15,388 nucleotides of DNA from JABCPE02 sp963530895 (GCA_963530895.1 CAUSFO010000037.1:1-15388); one strand, 5' to 3'; positions 7,528 to 14,675 are shown, numbered from the stretch's first letter. Translations and numbers: made by a program. Notes: generated by a model from the sequence alone, not told the origin.

Positions 7528-8460
7528 ATGAACCTCAAATCTAAAATCGGAAATTACACCTTCGAAAATCCACTGATGAACGCCTCTGGATGCTGGTGCG
7601 AATCGGAAGAAAAACTAAATGAACTTCACCTCTCTGACTGCGGAAGTTTCGTAACCAAAAGTGCCACAGCGAAATACCGCGAAGGAAATCCATCGCCGCG
7701 ATATGTGGAAGTTCCACTAGGAACTATCAACTCCATGGGACTGCCTAATGAAGGACTGGACTACTATCTCGATTATGCCCTAAAATTCCAAGAAAAACAC
7801 GAACAAACCATCTTTCTCTCCGTGGCAGGAATGTCTTTTGAGGAAAATATGGAAATGCTGAAAAAAGTGAATTCTTCTGATTTTAAAGGCATTATAGAGC
7901 TTAACCTCTCTTGTCCTAATGTCCCTGGAAAACCTCAAACAGGCTATGATTTTGAGGCTACAGAGCGAATTTTACAAGAAGTTTTTACTTTCATCAAAAA
8001 ACCTTTGGGCGTAAAACTTCCGCCTTATTTTGATATGGCTCATTTTGACAAAATTGCAGAAGTTCTGAATAAATTTCCGCTTCACTATGTGAATTGTATC
8101 AACTCCATCGGAAATGGGCTCTATATCGACACTGAAAAAGAAGAAGTCGTTATCAAACCAAAGGATGGATTTGGCGGAATCGGCGGTGAATATATCAAAC
8201 CTACCGCTCTGGCTAATGTCCGAGCGATGTACACTAGACTAAATAAAAATATCCAAGTCATCGGCTGCGGTGGCGTTCTTACAGGGCAGGATGTCTTTGA
8301 GCATATTCTCTGCGGAGCAAGTATGGTTCAGGTGGGCTCTCAGCTGATGAAGGAAAATCCGTCTATTTTCGGGCGACTTCTATCTGAATTAAAAGAAATT
8401 ATGTTCCAAAAAGGCTACCAATCCATAGATGATTTCAAAGGTAAATTAAAATCCTTGTAG
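7528..8460 (+). CDS. pyrD: Dihydroorotate dehydrogenase, class 1A (fumarate type)
   Basis: A 310-residue FMN enzyme oxidising dihydroorotate to orotate in pyrimidine synthesis. Class 1A features are clear: K44 in TKSATAKYREGNP, the NSMGLPN loop (68-74), and NLSCPNVPGKPQ (126-137) with C129 as catalytic base, where class 2 enzymes have serine. PLGVKLPPYFD, NSIGNGL and KPKDGFGGIGG..IKPTALANVRA follow. There is no N-terminal membrane helix, so it should be cytosolic and use fumarate rather than quinone. No PyrK partner lies nearby, as expected for class 1A rather than 1B. From memory it matches Lactococcus PyrDA closely, including the ending GYQSIDDFKGKLKSL, which hints at lateral origin. The ATG at 7528 gives the usual N-terminus. 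The pdxJ promoter begins inside its last codons. Confidence 0.95.
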   Translation: MNLKSKIGNYTFENPLMNASGCWCESEEKLNELHLSDCGSFVTKSATAKYREGNPSPRYVEVPLGTINSMGLPNEGLDYYLDYALKFQEKHEQTIFLSVAGMSFEENMEMLKKVNSSDFKGIIELNLSCPNVPGKPQTGYDFEATERILQEVFTFIKKPLGVKLPPYFDMAHFDKIAEVLNKFPLHYVNCINSIGNGLYIDTEKEEVVIKPKDGFGGIGGEYIKPTALANVRAMYTRLNKNIQVIGCGGVLTGQDVFEHILCGASMVQVGSQLMKENPSIFGRLLSELKEIMFQKGYQSIDDFKGKLKSL

Positions 8461-8488
8461 TTCATCTGCATGGTTTTTAGTATTTTTG
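8455..8488 (+). promoter_or_regulatory. pdxJ: Probable promoter of pdxJ
   Basis: TTG at 8455-8457 and TATTTTTG at 8481-8488 are 23 bases apart, within the flavobacterial -33/-7 spacing range. The -33 part overlaps the last codons of pyrD. The -7 box ends 20 bases before the pdxJ ATG. Confidence 0.55.
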
Positions 8489-8508
8489 AAAAAATTTAAA
8501 TCTTTTCA

Positions 8509-9231
8509 ATGATAAAATTAAGCGTAAATATCAATAAAATAGCGACCCTCCGAAATTCCAGAGGAGGGCTGCTTCCTAGCGTAACAGAAGCCGCAGTGAA
8601 AATTCAGGAGTTTGGTGCAGATGGCATCACTATCCACCCAAGACCAGACCAGCGCCACATCACAAGACAAGATGTCTATGACCTAAAACCGCTGGTGCAT
8701 ACGGAATTTAATATCGAAGGCAATCCGCACCGCCCATTCATAGATATGGTTTTGGAAATCAAGCCTACACAGGTGACTTTAGTTCCTGATGCGGATAATG
8801 CCATCACTTCCAATGCAGGCTGGGATACCAAAACTCATCTGTATTTCCTGACAGACATTATATCAGAATTCAAACGAGCTGGGATTAGAACTTCTATTTT
8901 CCTTGACCCTAAACCTGAGCTTTGTGATTATGCCGCTAAAACGGGAGCTGACCGAATAGAACTATACACAGAGGCCTATGCTTCTGGATACAAAGCCGAT
9001 AAAGAAGCTGCTATCAAGCCTTATTTAGAAACAGCTGTCCGTGCCAGCGAACTAGGGCTGGGCATCAATGCTGGGCATGATTTAAGCCTTGAAAATCTAC
9101 GATATTTTGCGGAAACTATCCCAAATCTCTTGGAGGTGTCCATAGGGCATGCACTCATCAGCGAGGCTCTCTACATGGGCATGGAAAACACTGTTCAGGC
9201 TTACCAAAAAAGATTAGAAATCGACAAATAA
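8509..9231 (+). CDS. pdxJ: Pyridoxine 5'-phosphate synthase
   Basis: A 240-residue TIM-barrel enzyme that condenses 1-deoxyxylulose 5-phosphate with 3-amino-2-oxopropyl phosphate to pyridoxine 5'-phosphate, the last ring-forming step of the DXP-dependent vitamin B6 route. Diagnostic segments are LSVNINKIATLRNSRGG (4-20), ITIHPRPDQRHI (40-51, with H43), TEFNIEGNP with E70, PTQVTLVPD, IELYTEAYA with E151, INAGHDLSLENL with H190, and the phosphate-binding EVSIGHALISEALYMG. The length is normal for the family. It starts 48 bp after pyrD and has its own promoter-like site, so it may be expressed both from read-through and alone. The DUF721 gene follows after 11 bp. Confidence 0.97.
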   Translation: MIKLSVNINKIATLRNSRGGLLPSVTEAAVKIQEFGADGITIHPRPDQRHITRQDVYDLKPLVHTEFNIEGNPHRPFIDMVLEIKPTQVTLVPDADNAITSNAGWDTKTHLYFLTDIISEFKRAGIRTSIFLDPKPELCDYAAKTGADRIELYTEAYASGYKADKEAAIKPYLETAVRASELGLGINAGHDLSLENLRYFAETIPNLLEVSIGHALISEALYMGMENTVQAYQKRLEIDK

Positions 9232-9242
9232 TTTTTTCTTAC

Positions 9243-9530
9243 ATGAGAAAGAAAAGAGAATTTCACTCTTCAGAATTGGTAAAAAGTTTGGCTAAAATCT
9301 ATGGTTTTGATGAGATTTTAGTTTCATTTAAAATAAAAGACTTTCTCCGAGAATACTTGGACGAAAGTCTTTTTAACGAAATAGAACAAGTTCGGCTAAA
9401 CAAAGGCGTTCTCAGCCTAAAAATAAAATCTCCTCTACTAAAAAACGATTTTCAGATGCGAAAATCGTTCTATGTCAATAAAATTTCTTCTGAACTGGGA
9501 ATAGAAATTACCCAAATCATCGTTCTATAA
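9243..9530 (+). CDS. DUF721/DciA-like protein (possible replicative helicase loader)
   Basis: A 95-residue basic protein fitting the DUF721 family. It begins with HSSELVKSLAKIYGFDEIL, has the strand VRLNKGVLSLKIKSPLLKNDF in the middle and ends RKSFYVNKISSELGIEITQIIVL, the usual '.L...ln..lg...i..I.' ending of the family. DUF721 includes DciA, which helps load DnaB helicase in bacteria lacking DnaC. Assigning that role here is inference. It is 11 bp behind pdxJ, probably cotranscribed. Its TAA abuts the stop codon of the opposing mtgA gene with no spacer. The coding sequence contains a perfect 10-bp inverted repeat at 9444-9469 that looks like a terminator for the opposite strand. Confidence 0.75.
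   Translation: MRKKREFHSSELVKSLAKIYGFDEILVSFKIKDFLREYLDESLFNEIEQVRLNKGVLSLKIKSPLLKNDFQMRKSFYVNKISSELGIEITQIIVL
9440..9469 (-). terminator. Probable intrinsic terminator of the ribB-mtgA operon, inside the DUF721 gene
   Basis: Arms 9444-9453 and 9460-9469 form a perfect 10-bp stem with a 6-base loop. Read on the minus strand, the 3' arm runs into a six-T tract and then AG. It lies about 60 bases beyond the mtgA stop codon, the right place to end that operon. The stem has only three G-C pairs, so it may be weak. Confidence 0.6.
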
Positions 9531-10178
9531 CTACTCTTGGAGGCGGATATGGTTCATCTGCTTCATGATCCAGCTGTGCTTTCTTTTCAGCGCTGGCGTT
9601 GGATTTTTTGGGTCGTATTTTTTTGGATTTGGAAGAACCGCTGCTATCCACGCCGCCTCGCTTTTGGTAAGATTTTTAGCCGATTTCTTAAAATAATACC
9701 GCGAAGCTGCCTCCACACCGAAGACCCCCTGCCCCATTTCTATCGAGTTGAGATACCTCTCCATGATGATTTTCTTGTTCCAAACCTTTTCAATCACGAA
9801 AGTAAAAACCACTTCCAAACCTTTTCTGAACCAGCTTCTATTATTCCAAAGGAAAATATTTTTGGCTGTCTGCTGGGAAATCGTGCTTCCGCCCTGTATT
9901 CGTTTTCCTTTTTCATTATTCTCCATGGCTCTTTCAATAGCTTTAAAATCAAAACCATCGTGTTTATAATAGTTTTGATCTTCTGATGCTATGACCGCTA
10001 TTTTCACATAATCTCCCATTTCATCATAGGAAACATACTCGCGGTCTAATTTCTGATATTGAAACAAACCGCCGAGCTGCGTCCATGTGATGATGGGATT
10101 AAAAAACCTGCCCCAAACCACCGCTAAAAGGTAAAATATTAAAATAAAATAAATTATTTTCTTCAAATATTTCAGCAT
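9531..10178 (-). CDS. mtgA: Monofunctional peptidoglycan glycosyltransferase
   Basis: A 215-residue GT51 enzyme that polymerises lipid II into glycan strands on the outer face of the inner membrane. One membrane anchor spans about residues 8-27 and the catalytic domain follows. Motifs are ASEDQNYYKHDGFD (64-77, catalytic E66), QGGSTISQQTAKN (95-107), the KIIMERYLNSIEMGQGVFG segment (136-154) and SEAAWIAAVLPNP (173-185). No transpeptidase domain is attached, which is the MtgA rather than PBP1 layout. A TTG one codon earlier could also start it. I chose the ATG at 10178, which overlaps the TGA of the upstream AAA ATPase gene by one base (TGATG), implying translational coupling. It is last in a six-gene minus-strand cluster. 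Confidence 0.94.
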   Translation of the reverse strand: MLKYLKKIIYFILIFYLLAVVWGRFFNPIITWTQLGGLFQYQKLDREYVSYDEMGDYVKIAVIASEDQNYYKHDGFDFKAIERAMENNEKGKRIQGGSTISQQTAKNIFLWNNRSWFRKGLEVVFTFVIEKVWNKKIIMERYLNSIEMGQGVFGVEAASRYYFKKSAKNLTKSEAAWIAAVLPNPKKYDPKNPTPALKRKHSWIMKQMNHIRLQE

Positions 10179-11320
10179 CAAAAACCTATTTTTTTATTTT
10201 CTTTTGTAGTGTCTTTTAGTGATTTTTCATCCATATTCGTAAGTTCCGCCAGAGAGCGAGGCTCATCTACAGTAATGTCCTTGCCTATTGATTTCAGGTA
10301 AGCATTGGATTTTTCCACGGTCAGCTCTCGGAACTTATATTCTGCTATCAGCCTTCCTTTTCTCAGCAGGGCAGAATCTATTTTGGATATATCCGAATTA
10401 AATGTACAAATTAACTGACATTCAAGCACATCCGAAAGCATTCCGTCTGCTATGTTCAGAATCGAAGAAACCACATCCGTATTGCTGTTGAGCGTTGTTC
10501 TCTCTGCAATGTAGTTTTCACAATCTTCCAGCACCAAAACCGAATTCTGATTATCCACCAAAACACCAATAAAACTAGGGTCTGTGAGCGAAGAAATCAT
10601 CGTAGTCGGTATGAAAATGAATTTTTTATTCGGAATCTGGCTCGTCAGCCATTTGATGTAGTTGGTCTTTCCAGAACCAGCAATCCCGTGAAGCAGCACG
10701 ATTCCCTTGTTTTCATTAGTTATCGTATGTTTCACTCTGGTATGCACCTCCATAAAATCATCATTGTACATCAGATCCAAGTCTATTCTGTGAGGTTTTA
10801 TCGTATGAGTTTTCAAGTCAAAACCTGAATTATCCTTCAGCAAAATAGATACTTTAGCTTCTTTAGAAACATATTTTTCAAAATATTCACTGAAAAGTTT
10901 TATTAGATTTGCCTTAGTATTAAGAGAATCATTTTTATAATAAACATACTCCACACGATAGAGCCCCTCCTCAAAAACTTCTGTATCATAGTCATCAGAC
11001 AAGTCTCTGGTTAACAGTATAAAAACCTCTAACTCAGGATGAAAGTAGCATTCCTCGCTCTCGTAAAGCTCATTAGTTTTTGATGAATATTCCATCGTTT
11101 GGAAATCCTCACATTTCTGGAACTGAGAGAGTTTTTCTTTGTGTATAACCAGCTCATCATTACCGATATACAGATTTGCCATAGCATTATTTAACAAAGC
11201 TCTATAAGGCGACGAAGTGTGAGAAACATCCATCTTGTTATAAAGCTTTACTGCTCCTGCTTCACCATCATAACCCATTAGGTAAAATGGTTTATAAAAT
11301 TCTGATTCTTTTATTCTCAT
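10178..11320 (-). CDS. AAA family ATPase, Bcs1-like, with uncharacterised N-terminal domain
   Basis: A 380-residue protein whose C-terminal half is an AAA ATPase. Walker A is GIAGSGKT (212-219), Walker B is VLVLED (261-266), sensor 1 is TFNSD with N308, and the arginine region is DSALLRKGRL (315-324). The ED order in Walker B and the ALLRKGR segment resemble Bcs1-type AAA proteins. The first 200 residues match no domain I recognise. They are acidic and contain FILLTRDLSDDYDTEVFEEG (100-119) and an aromatic YRVEYVYYKND stretch. There is no signal peptide or membrane helix, so it should be cytoplasmic. The last 30 residues are charged and probably flexible. It lies 34 bp behind the carbonic anhydrase gene and overlaps mtgA by one base. 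The substrate is unknown; a role as unfoldase or remodeller is family-level inference. Confidence 0.85.
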   Translation of the reverse strand: MRIKESEFYKPFYLMGYDGEAGAVKLYNKMDVSHTSSPYRALLNNAMANLYIGNDELVIHKEKLSQFQKCEDFQTMEYSSKTNELYESEECYFHPELEVFILLTRDLSDDYDTEVFEEGLYRVEYVYYKNDSLNTKANLIKLFSEYFEKYVSKEAKVSILLKDNSGFDLKTHTIKPHRIDLDLMYNDDFMEVHTRVKHTITNENKGIVLLHGIAGSGKTNYIKWLTSQIPNKKFIFIPTTMISSLTDPSFIGVLVDNQNSVLVLEDCENYIAERTTLNSNTDVVSSILNIADGMLSDVLECQLICTFNSDISKIDSALLRKGRLIAEYKFRELTVEKSNAYLKSIGKDITVDEPRSLAELTNMDEKSLKDTTKENKKIGF

Positions 11321-11354
11321 ATTTTTAAATTTAATTTATACTTTAATATTTTGT

Positions 11355-11876
11355 TTATTTTTTCTCTTTATACCAAGAGAAATATTTTACATAATTTCTG
11401 CTTATTCGCTGTATTTCAGACTCCATAAGGTCTTGCGAAACATCTTTTATCTTTTTTGCAGGAACTCCTGCCCATAGCTCACCTTCCCTAATGTGTGTCC
11501 CCTGTGTAACCACCGAACCAGCCGCCACCACAGAATGGGACTCTATCAGACAGCCATCCATGACAATAGCCCCCATACCGATAAGCACATTATCCTTTAT
11601 TTCACACCCATGAACCACCGCATTATGCCCGATGGAAACATCATTTCCTATAATGGTCGCGTGTTTTTCGTAGGTGCAGTGCACAGTTACATTATCTTGA
11701 ATATTCACCCTGTCACCGAGCCTGATGCTGTTCACATCCCCTCTCAATACGGCATTATACCAAATGCTGCACGCATCACCCATCATCACATCACCGATAA
11801 TCACAGCTGTTTCCGCTAAAAATACATCTTCGCCCACAATGGGAGTTTTTCCTAAAACTTCTCTAATCAAAGCCAT
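11355..11876 (-). CDS. Gamma-class carbonic anhydrase family protein
   Basis: A 173-residue left-handed beta-helix (hexapeptide-repeat) protein of the gamma carbonic anhydrase/PaaY/CaiE group. Repeats run from about residue 10 to 130. The three metal-binding histidines fit H66 (VTVHCTY), H84 and H89 (IGHNAVVHGC). R45 and D47 (LRGDVNSI) and Q60 (NIQDNV) match conserved structural and active-site positions. The C-terminal helix begins after GVPAKKIKDVS. These proteins form trimers with zinc or iron at subunit interfaces. Many of the small bacterial members lack the acidic proton-shuttle loop of archaeal Cam, so carbonic anhydrase activity is not assured. It starts 3 bp after the methyltransferase gene and belongs to the ribB-mtgA cluster. 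Confidence 0.92.
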   Translation of the reverse strand: MALIREVLGKTPIVGEDVFLAETAVIIGDVMMGDACSIWYNAVLRGDVNSIRLGDRVNIQDNVTVHCTYEKHATIIGNDVSIGHNAVVHGCEIKDNVLIGMGAIVMDGCLIESHSVVAAGSVVTQGTHIREGELWAGVPAKKIKDVSQDLMESEIQRISRNYVKYFSWYKEKK

Positions 11877-11879
11877 TTT

Positions 11880-12620
11880 CTATAATTTTTCTGCTGTAAC
11901 TATCACAGGCATAGAGTTTTCTGGATTAAAATCAACTTTATTAAATCCGCCATAAAACTGAATATTTTTAAATCCTGCATTCTCCAAAAACTCTTTAAGT
12001 TCTTGATAATCAATATTTATCAAAACCTCTTCATTTTCAACTTTTTTATCTAAAATAGTTTTGAAAATAATATTTCCTTCTTCATTCAAATAGTAAAAGC
12101 GCTCAAATGTAACTCCCTCATTATCAATAATCGGCAAATTTCCTAAAAAATTTCCTTCGTTATTTTTAGATGTGAATTTCCAAAAATTTACCATTTGGAT
12201 GATTAGTTTCCCGCCTTGTTCCAGCTGAGCATAGGCTTTCTGTAAAAAATCTGAAATCTCTTTCTTGCTTTCCAAATGAGGAAGCGTATTTCCTATGTTG
12301 ATAATGGTCGTAAATTTCGGAAGCCTATCAATATCAAGCATACTCATATTAACGACTTCTACGCCTTTCTCTTTTGCTTTTTTGATGAGTTTTTCGTTGA
12401 TATCAATGGCTGTGACATCATAATTCTCGCCAAGTAAATACTGGGACAAATTCCCTGTTCCAGCGCCCACATCCAAAACCTTTTTGCCTTTTATTTCCTC
12501 TGCAAAAAAAGTCTTGTGCAGTGGAGACAATGAAAAAATCAAATCATATTTCTCTGAAATATCATCATAAAATTTTTTCATACTTTTTCGATTCTGTGTA
12601 ATATCGCTCATATTCAGCAT
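11880..12620 (-). CDS. Class I SAM-dependent methyltransferase
   Basis: A 246-residue Rossmann-fold methyltransferase. Motif I is VLDVGAGTGNLSQYL (48-62). The acidic residue ending strand 2 is D73 (AIDIN), and NMSMLDIDRLP and IINIGNTLPHL provide the next two motifs. The N-terminal KFYDDISEKYDLIF is typical of UbiE-like and other small-molecule methyltransferases. The substrate cannot be read from sequence. An upstream ATG at 12698 would extend it over 73 bases of corA in another frame with an untypical peptide, so I start at 12620, five bases after the corA stop. An ATG at 12611 is also possible. The carbonic anhydrase gene follows after 3 bp. Confidence 0.88.
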   Translation of the reverse strand: MLNMSDITQNRKSMKKFYDDISEKYDLIFSLSPLHKTFFAEEIKGKKVLDVGAGTGNLSQYLLGENYDVTAIDINEKLIKKAKEKGVEVVNMSMLDIDRLPKFTTIINIGNTLPHLESKKEISDFLQKAYAQLEQGGKLIIQMVNFWKFTSKNNEGNFLGNLPIIDNEGVTFERFYYLNEEGNIIFKTILDKKVENEEVLINIDYQELKEFLENAGFKNIQFYGGFNKVDFNPENSMPVIVTAEKL

Positions 12621-12625
12621 TTTAA

Positions 12626-13531
12626 TTATTTCACATTTTTCCTTTTCATGAAAATAGAAGTCACTATCACGATGACCACCATAATGCCAAGCATCCAATA
12701 AAAGCCGTATTCATGGTCTATTCCGAACATTTCCTGAAAATTCATTCCGTAAAGACTCGCCAAAAAGGTTATCGGCAAGAAATACGCTGAATATACAGCT
12801 AAAATTTTCATAGACTCATTATTTCTCTGGTCAGACAGCGCCAAAAATAGACTTATAAGACTGGTAGACTGCGAGTTAAGATATTCAAAACCACTCATCA
12901 CCTCCGTATAGGTGTCCTTCAAATCATTGAATTCTATTTTTTCTATCGGAAGTTTGTCATAAAAATTAACCCACTCATTAGAAATGGACAAAAGTTTCAG
13001 ATTAAGGCTCGCTCGTCTTTTAAGACGATATAGACGCTTGATTTCGTTGGAGTTAGAATCCGTTTTAGTGAAAATATCATTCTCTATTTTTTCCATTTTC
13101 TCCAAAAGATTGATATTTTCTTTTCTGTAAGATTTCAAAATGCCAGAACCCAGTTCCAAGGCTATCCTGTATGGATTAGCAGCCTGAAAAGTCCCATTTT
13201 TCAGTTCTTCGGAGAGTTTTTTAATTCGCTCATTATCAACTCTATGAATCGTCAAAATAAGATTTTCTTTAATAAAAATCCCAACTTTTGTACTAATATC
13301 GTTAATGGAATTCAAAAACTTGTTACCTGGCTCAGAACTCGTCCTCGCAAGAATAAATTTAATTTCGCCCAAATCTTCCGCTTTGGGAAGATGATTGGTA
13401 TTGATACAATCTTTTAGGTGTAATATATTGATTTTGTATTGTTTAGATATTTCTGAAATATTTTCATATTTCATATCCTGAATATCAATCCATTCGAAAA
13501 CATCATTTTTGTATAGTGACTTAACTATCAT
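12626..13531 (-). CDS. corA: CorA family Mg2+/divalent cation transporter
   Basis: A 301-residue CorA-type channel. A large cytoplasmic N-terminal region with long helices (about 120-240) is followed by two membrane segments near the C-terminus. The pore signature YGMNF is present with G262-M263-N264 at the end of TM1 (AYFLPITFLASLYGMNF). TM2 is about 277-294 and the tail is basic (KRKNVK). CorA works as a homopentamer importing Mg2+ and often Co2+ or Ni2+; some relatives (ZntB) move zinc but lack this exact context. It starts 4 bp after ribB and ends 5 bp before the methyltransferase, firmly within the operon. No Mg-sensing leader is possible in a 4-bp gap, so control must come from the ribB promoter or from inside ribB. 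Confidence 0.93.
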   Translation of the reverse strand: MIVKSLYKNDVFEWIDIQDMKYENISEISKQYKINILHLKDCINTNHLPKAEDLGEIKFILARTSSEPGNKFLNSINDISTKVGIFIKENLILTIHRVDNERIKKLSEELKNGTFQAANPYRIALELGSGILKSYRKENINLLEKMEKIENDIFTKTDSNSNEIKRLYRLKRRASLNLKLLSISNEWVNFYDKLPIEKIEFNDLKDTYTEVMSGFEYLNSQSTSLISLFLALSDQRNNESMKILAVYSAYFLPITFLASLYGMNFQEMFGIDHEYGFYWMLGIMVVIVIVTSIFMKRKNVK

Positions 13532-13535
13532 AATA

Positions 13536-14651
13536 TCAAATCTTTACCATTTCTGTAATCTCCACATCATAACCGCTCACTATTGGTTTCTGATCTGTAT
13601 TTTGAGATAAAATTTTTATTTTATGAATTCCTAACTCCTTGATAATCTGAATTCCTATTCCATAATCTTTAAAGTTCTGAGTACTTTTAACCTCTGAAGT
13701 TTCTTGATTATTGATAAACTGCTGAAGCTTTCGCAATGTATTTTCCGTAGTGGAAACATTATTGATGAAAACTATCACTCCTCTGCCCTCTTCGTTTATT
13801 TTAGCAGTGATTTTCTCCAATAAAGACTTCTCTCCATTAGCCAAAATACTCAGCACATCAAAGTAAGAGCCCGAAGACTGCACCCGCACGAGAACCTCAT
13901 CATTTACCGACCAGCTTCCTTTGGACAAAGCAAAATGCACCTGCTCCGTGTATTTCTCCTTAAAGGCATAAAATCTGAAATCTCCATAAAAAGTTTTTAC
14001 TTCTCTTTCTTCGATTTTATCTATCAAATCTCCATTTTTCAAGCGGTATTCTATCAAATCCTCTATGGAAACTATTTTTAGGTTTTGCTTTTGGGCAAGT
14101 TCTGCCAACTGTGGAAGCCTCGCCATCGTTCCATCTTCGTTCATGATTTCGCAGATTACTCCGCCCTCTTTCAGTCCTGCAAGTCTGGTCAAATCTATCG
14201 CTGCCTCGGTATGTCCTGCGCGTTTCAGCACTCCACCTTCTTTGGCTCTGAGAGGGAAAATATGCCCAGGGCGCATGAAATCGGTAGGTTTGCTCTTTTC
14301 ATCCATCAAAGCTAAAATAGTTCTGGCTCTGTCATTGGCAGAAATCCCTGTAGACACGCCATCTCCCAGCAAATCCACTGATACCGTAAAGGCTGTTTCT
14401 TTTGGGTCGGTACTGCGGGAAACCATCGCCTCCAAGCCCAGTTCATCACACCTACTCTCGGGAAGCGGTGTACAGATAAGCCCACGCCCATGGATAGTCA
14501 TAAAATTGATAATCTCTGGTGTGGTCAGCTCCGCTGCAGAGAGGAAATCGCCCTCGTTCTCGCGGTTTTCATCATCTACTACGATGATGATTTTACCGTT
14601 TTTAAGGTCTTCTATGGCTTCTGAAATTGTATTTAATGTGATATTTTTCAT
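13536..14651 (-). CDS. ribB: 3,4-dihydroxy-2-butanone-4-phosphate synthase with degenerate GTP cyclohydrolase II-like domain
   Basis: A 371-residue riboflavin-pathway protein. Residues 6-205 are a complete DHBP synthase, which makes the four-carbon unit from ribulose 5-phosphate: VVDDENRENEGDF (24-36), HGRGLICTPL (54-63), STGISANDRARTI (100-112), RPGHIFPLRA (127-136) and AGHTEAAIDL (145-154). Residues about 210-371 align with GTP cyclohydrolase II (VLVRVQSS, EEGRGVIVF, DYGIGIQIIKELG) but lack its working parts. The zinc cysteines of the C-x(n)-RCDC motif are absent and the RQEGRGIGL loop reads NNVSTTENT. The second domain is therefore probably not a cyclohydrolase, so RibA must be encoded elsewhere. 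This resembles RibBX-type proteins. It is first in the six-gene cluster. Confidence 0.92.
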   Translation of the reverse strand: MKNITLNTISEAIEDLKNGKIIIVVDDENRENEGDFLSAAELTTPEIINFMTIHGRGLICTPLPESRCDELGLEAMVSRSTDPKETAFTVSVDLLGDGVSTGISANDRARTILALMDEKSKPTDFMRPGHIFPLRAKEGGVLKRAGHTEAAIDLTRLAGLKEGGVICEIMNEDGTMARLPQLAELAQKQNLKIVSIEDLIEYRLKNGDLIDKIEEREVKTFYGDFRFYAFKEKYTEQVHFALSKGSWSVNDEVLVRVQSSGSYFDVLSILANGEKSLLEKITAKINEEGRGVIVFINNVSTTENTLRKLQQFINNQETSEVKSTQNFKDYGIGIQIIKELGIHKIKILSQNTDQKPIVSGYDVEITEMVKI

Positions 14652-14667
14652 GTCAATTTTATTTCTA

Positions 14668-14675
14668 CAAAGATA
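14668..14675 (-). promoter_or_regulatory. ribB: Probable promoter -7 box of the ribB operon
   Basis: TATCTTTG on the minus strand fits TAnnTTTG and lies 17 to 24 bases before the ribB ATG. The 53-bp gap to grpB is too short for an FMN riboswitch, so control by FMN through that element is excluded here. No clear -33 TTG is seen. Confidence 0.55.

Noticed and set aside
9570..9610. CCAGC...GCTGG hairpin followed by a T-run, as a plus-strand terminator after the DUF721 gene
   Set aside because: The stem is short and the loop long, several bases separate it from the T-run, and it lies in conserved mtgA coding sequence. The evidence is too weak to list.
9537..9986. Plus-strand open frames antisense to mtgA
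   Set aside because: They have no recognisable domain and mirror the conserved GT51 sequence on the other strand.
12621..12698. N-terminal extension of the methyltransferase from an ATG at 12698
   Set aside because: It overlaps the last 73 bases of corA in another frame and yields an odd peptide. ATGs at 12620 and 12611 fit the family and the operon spacing.
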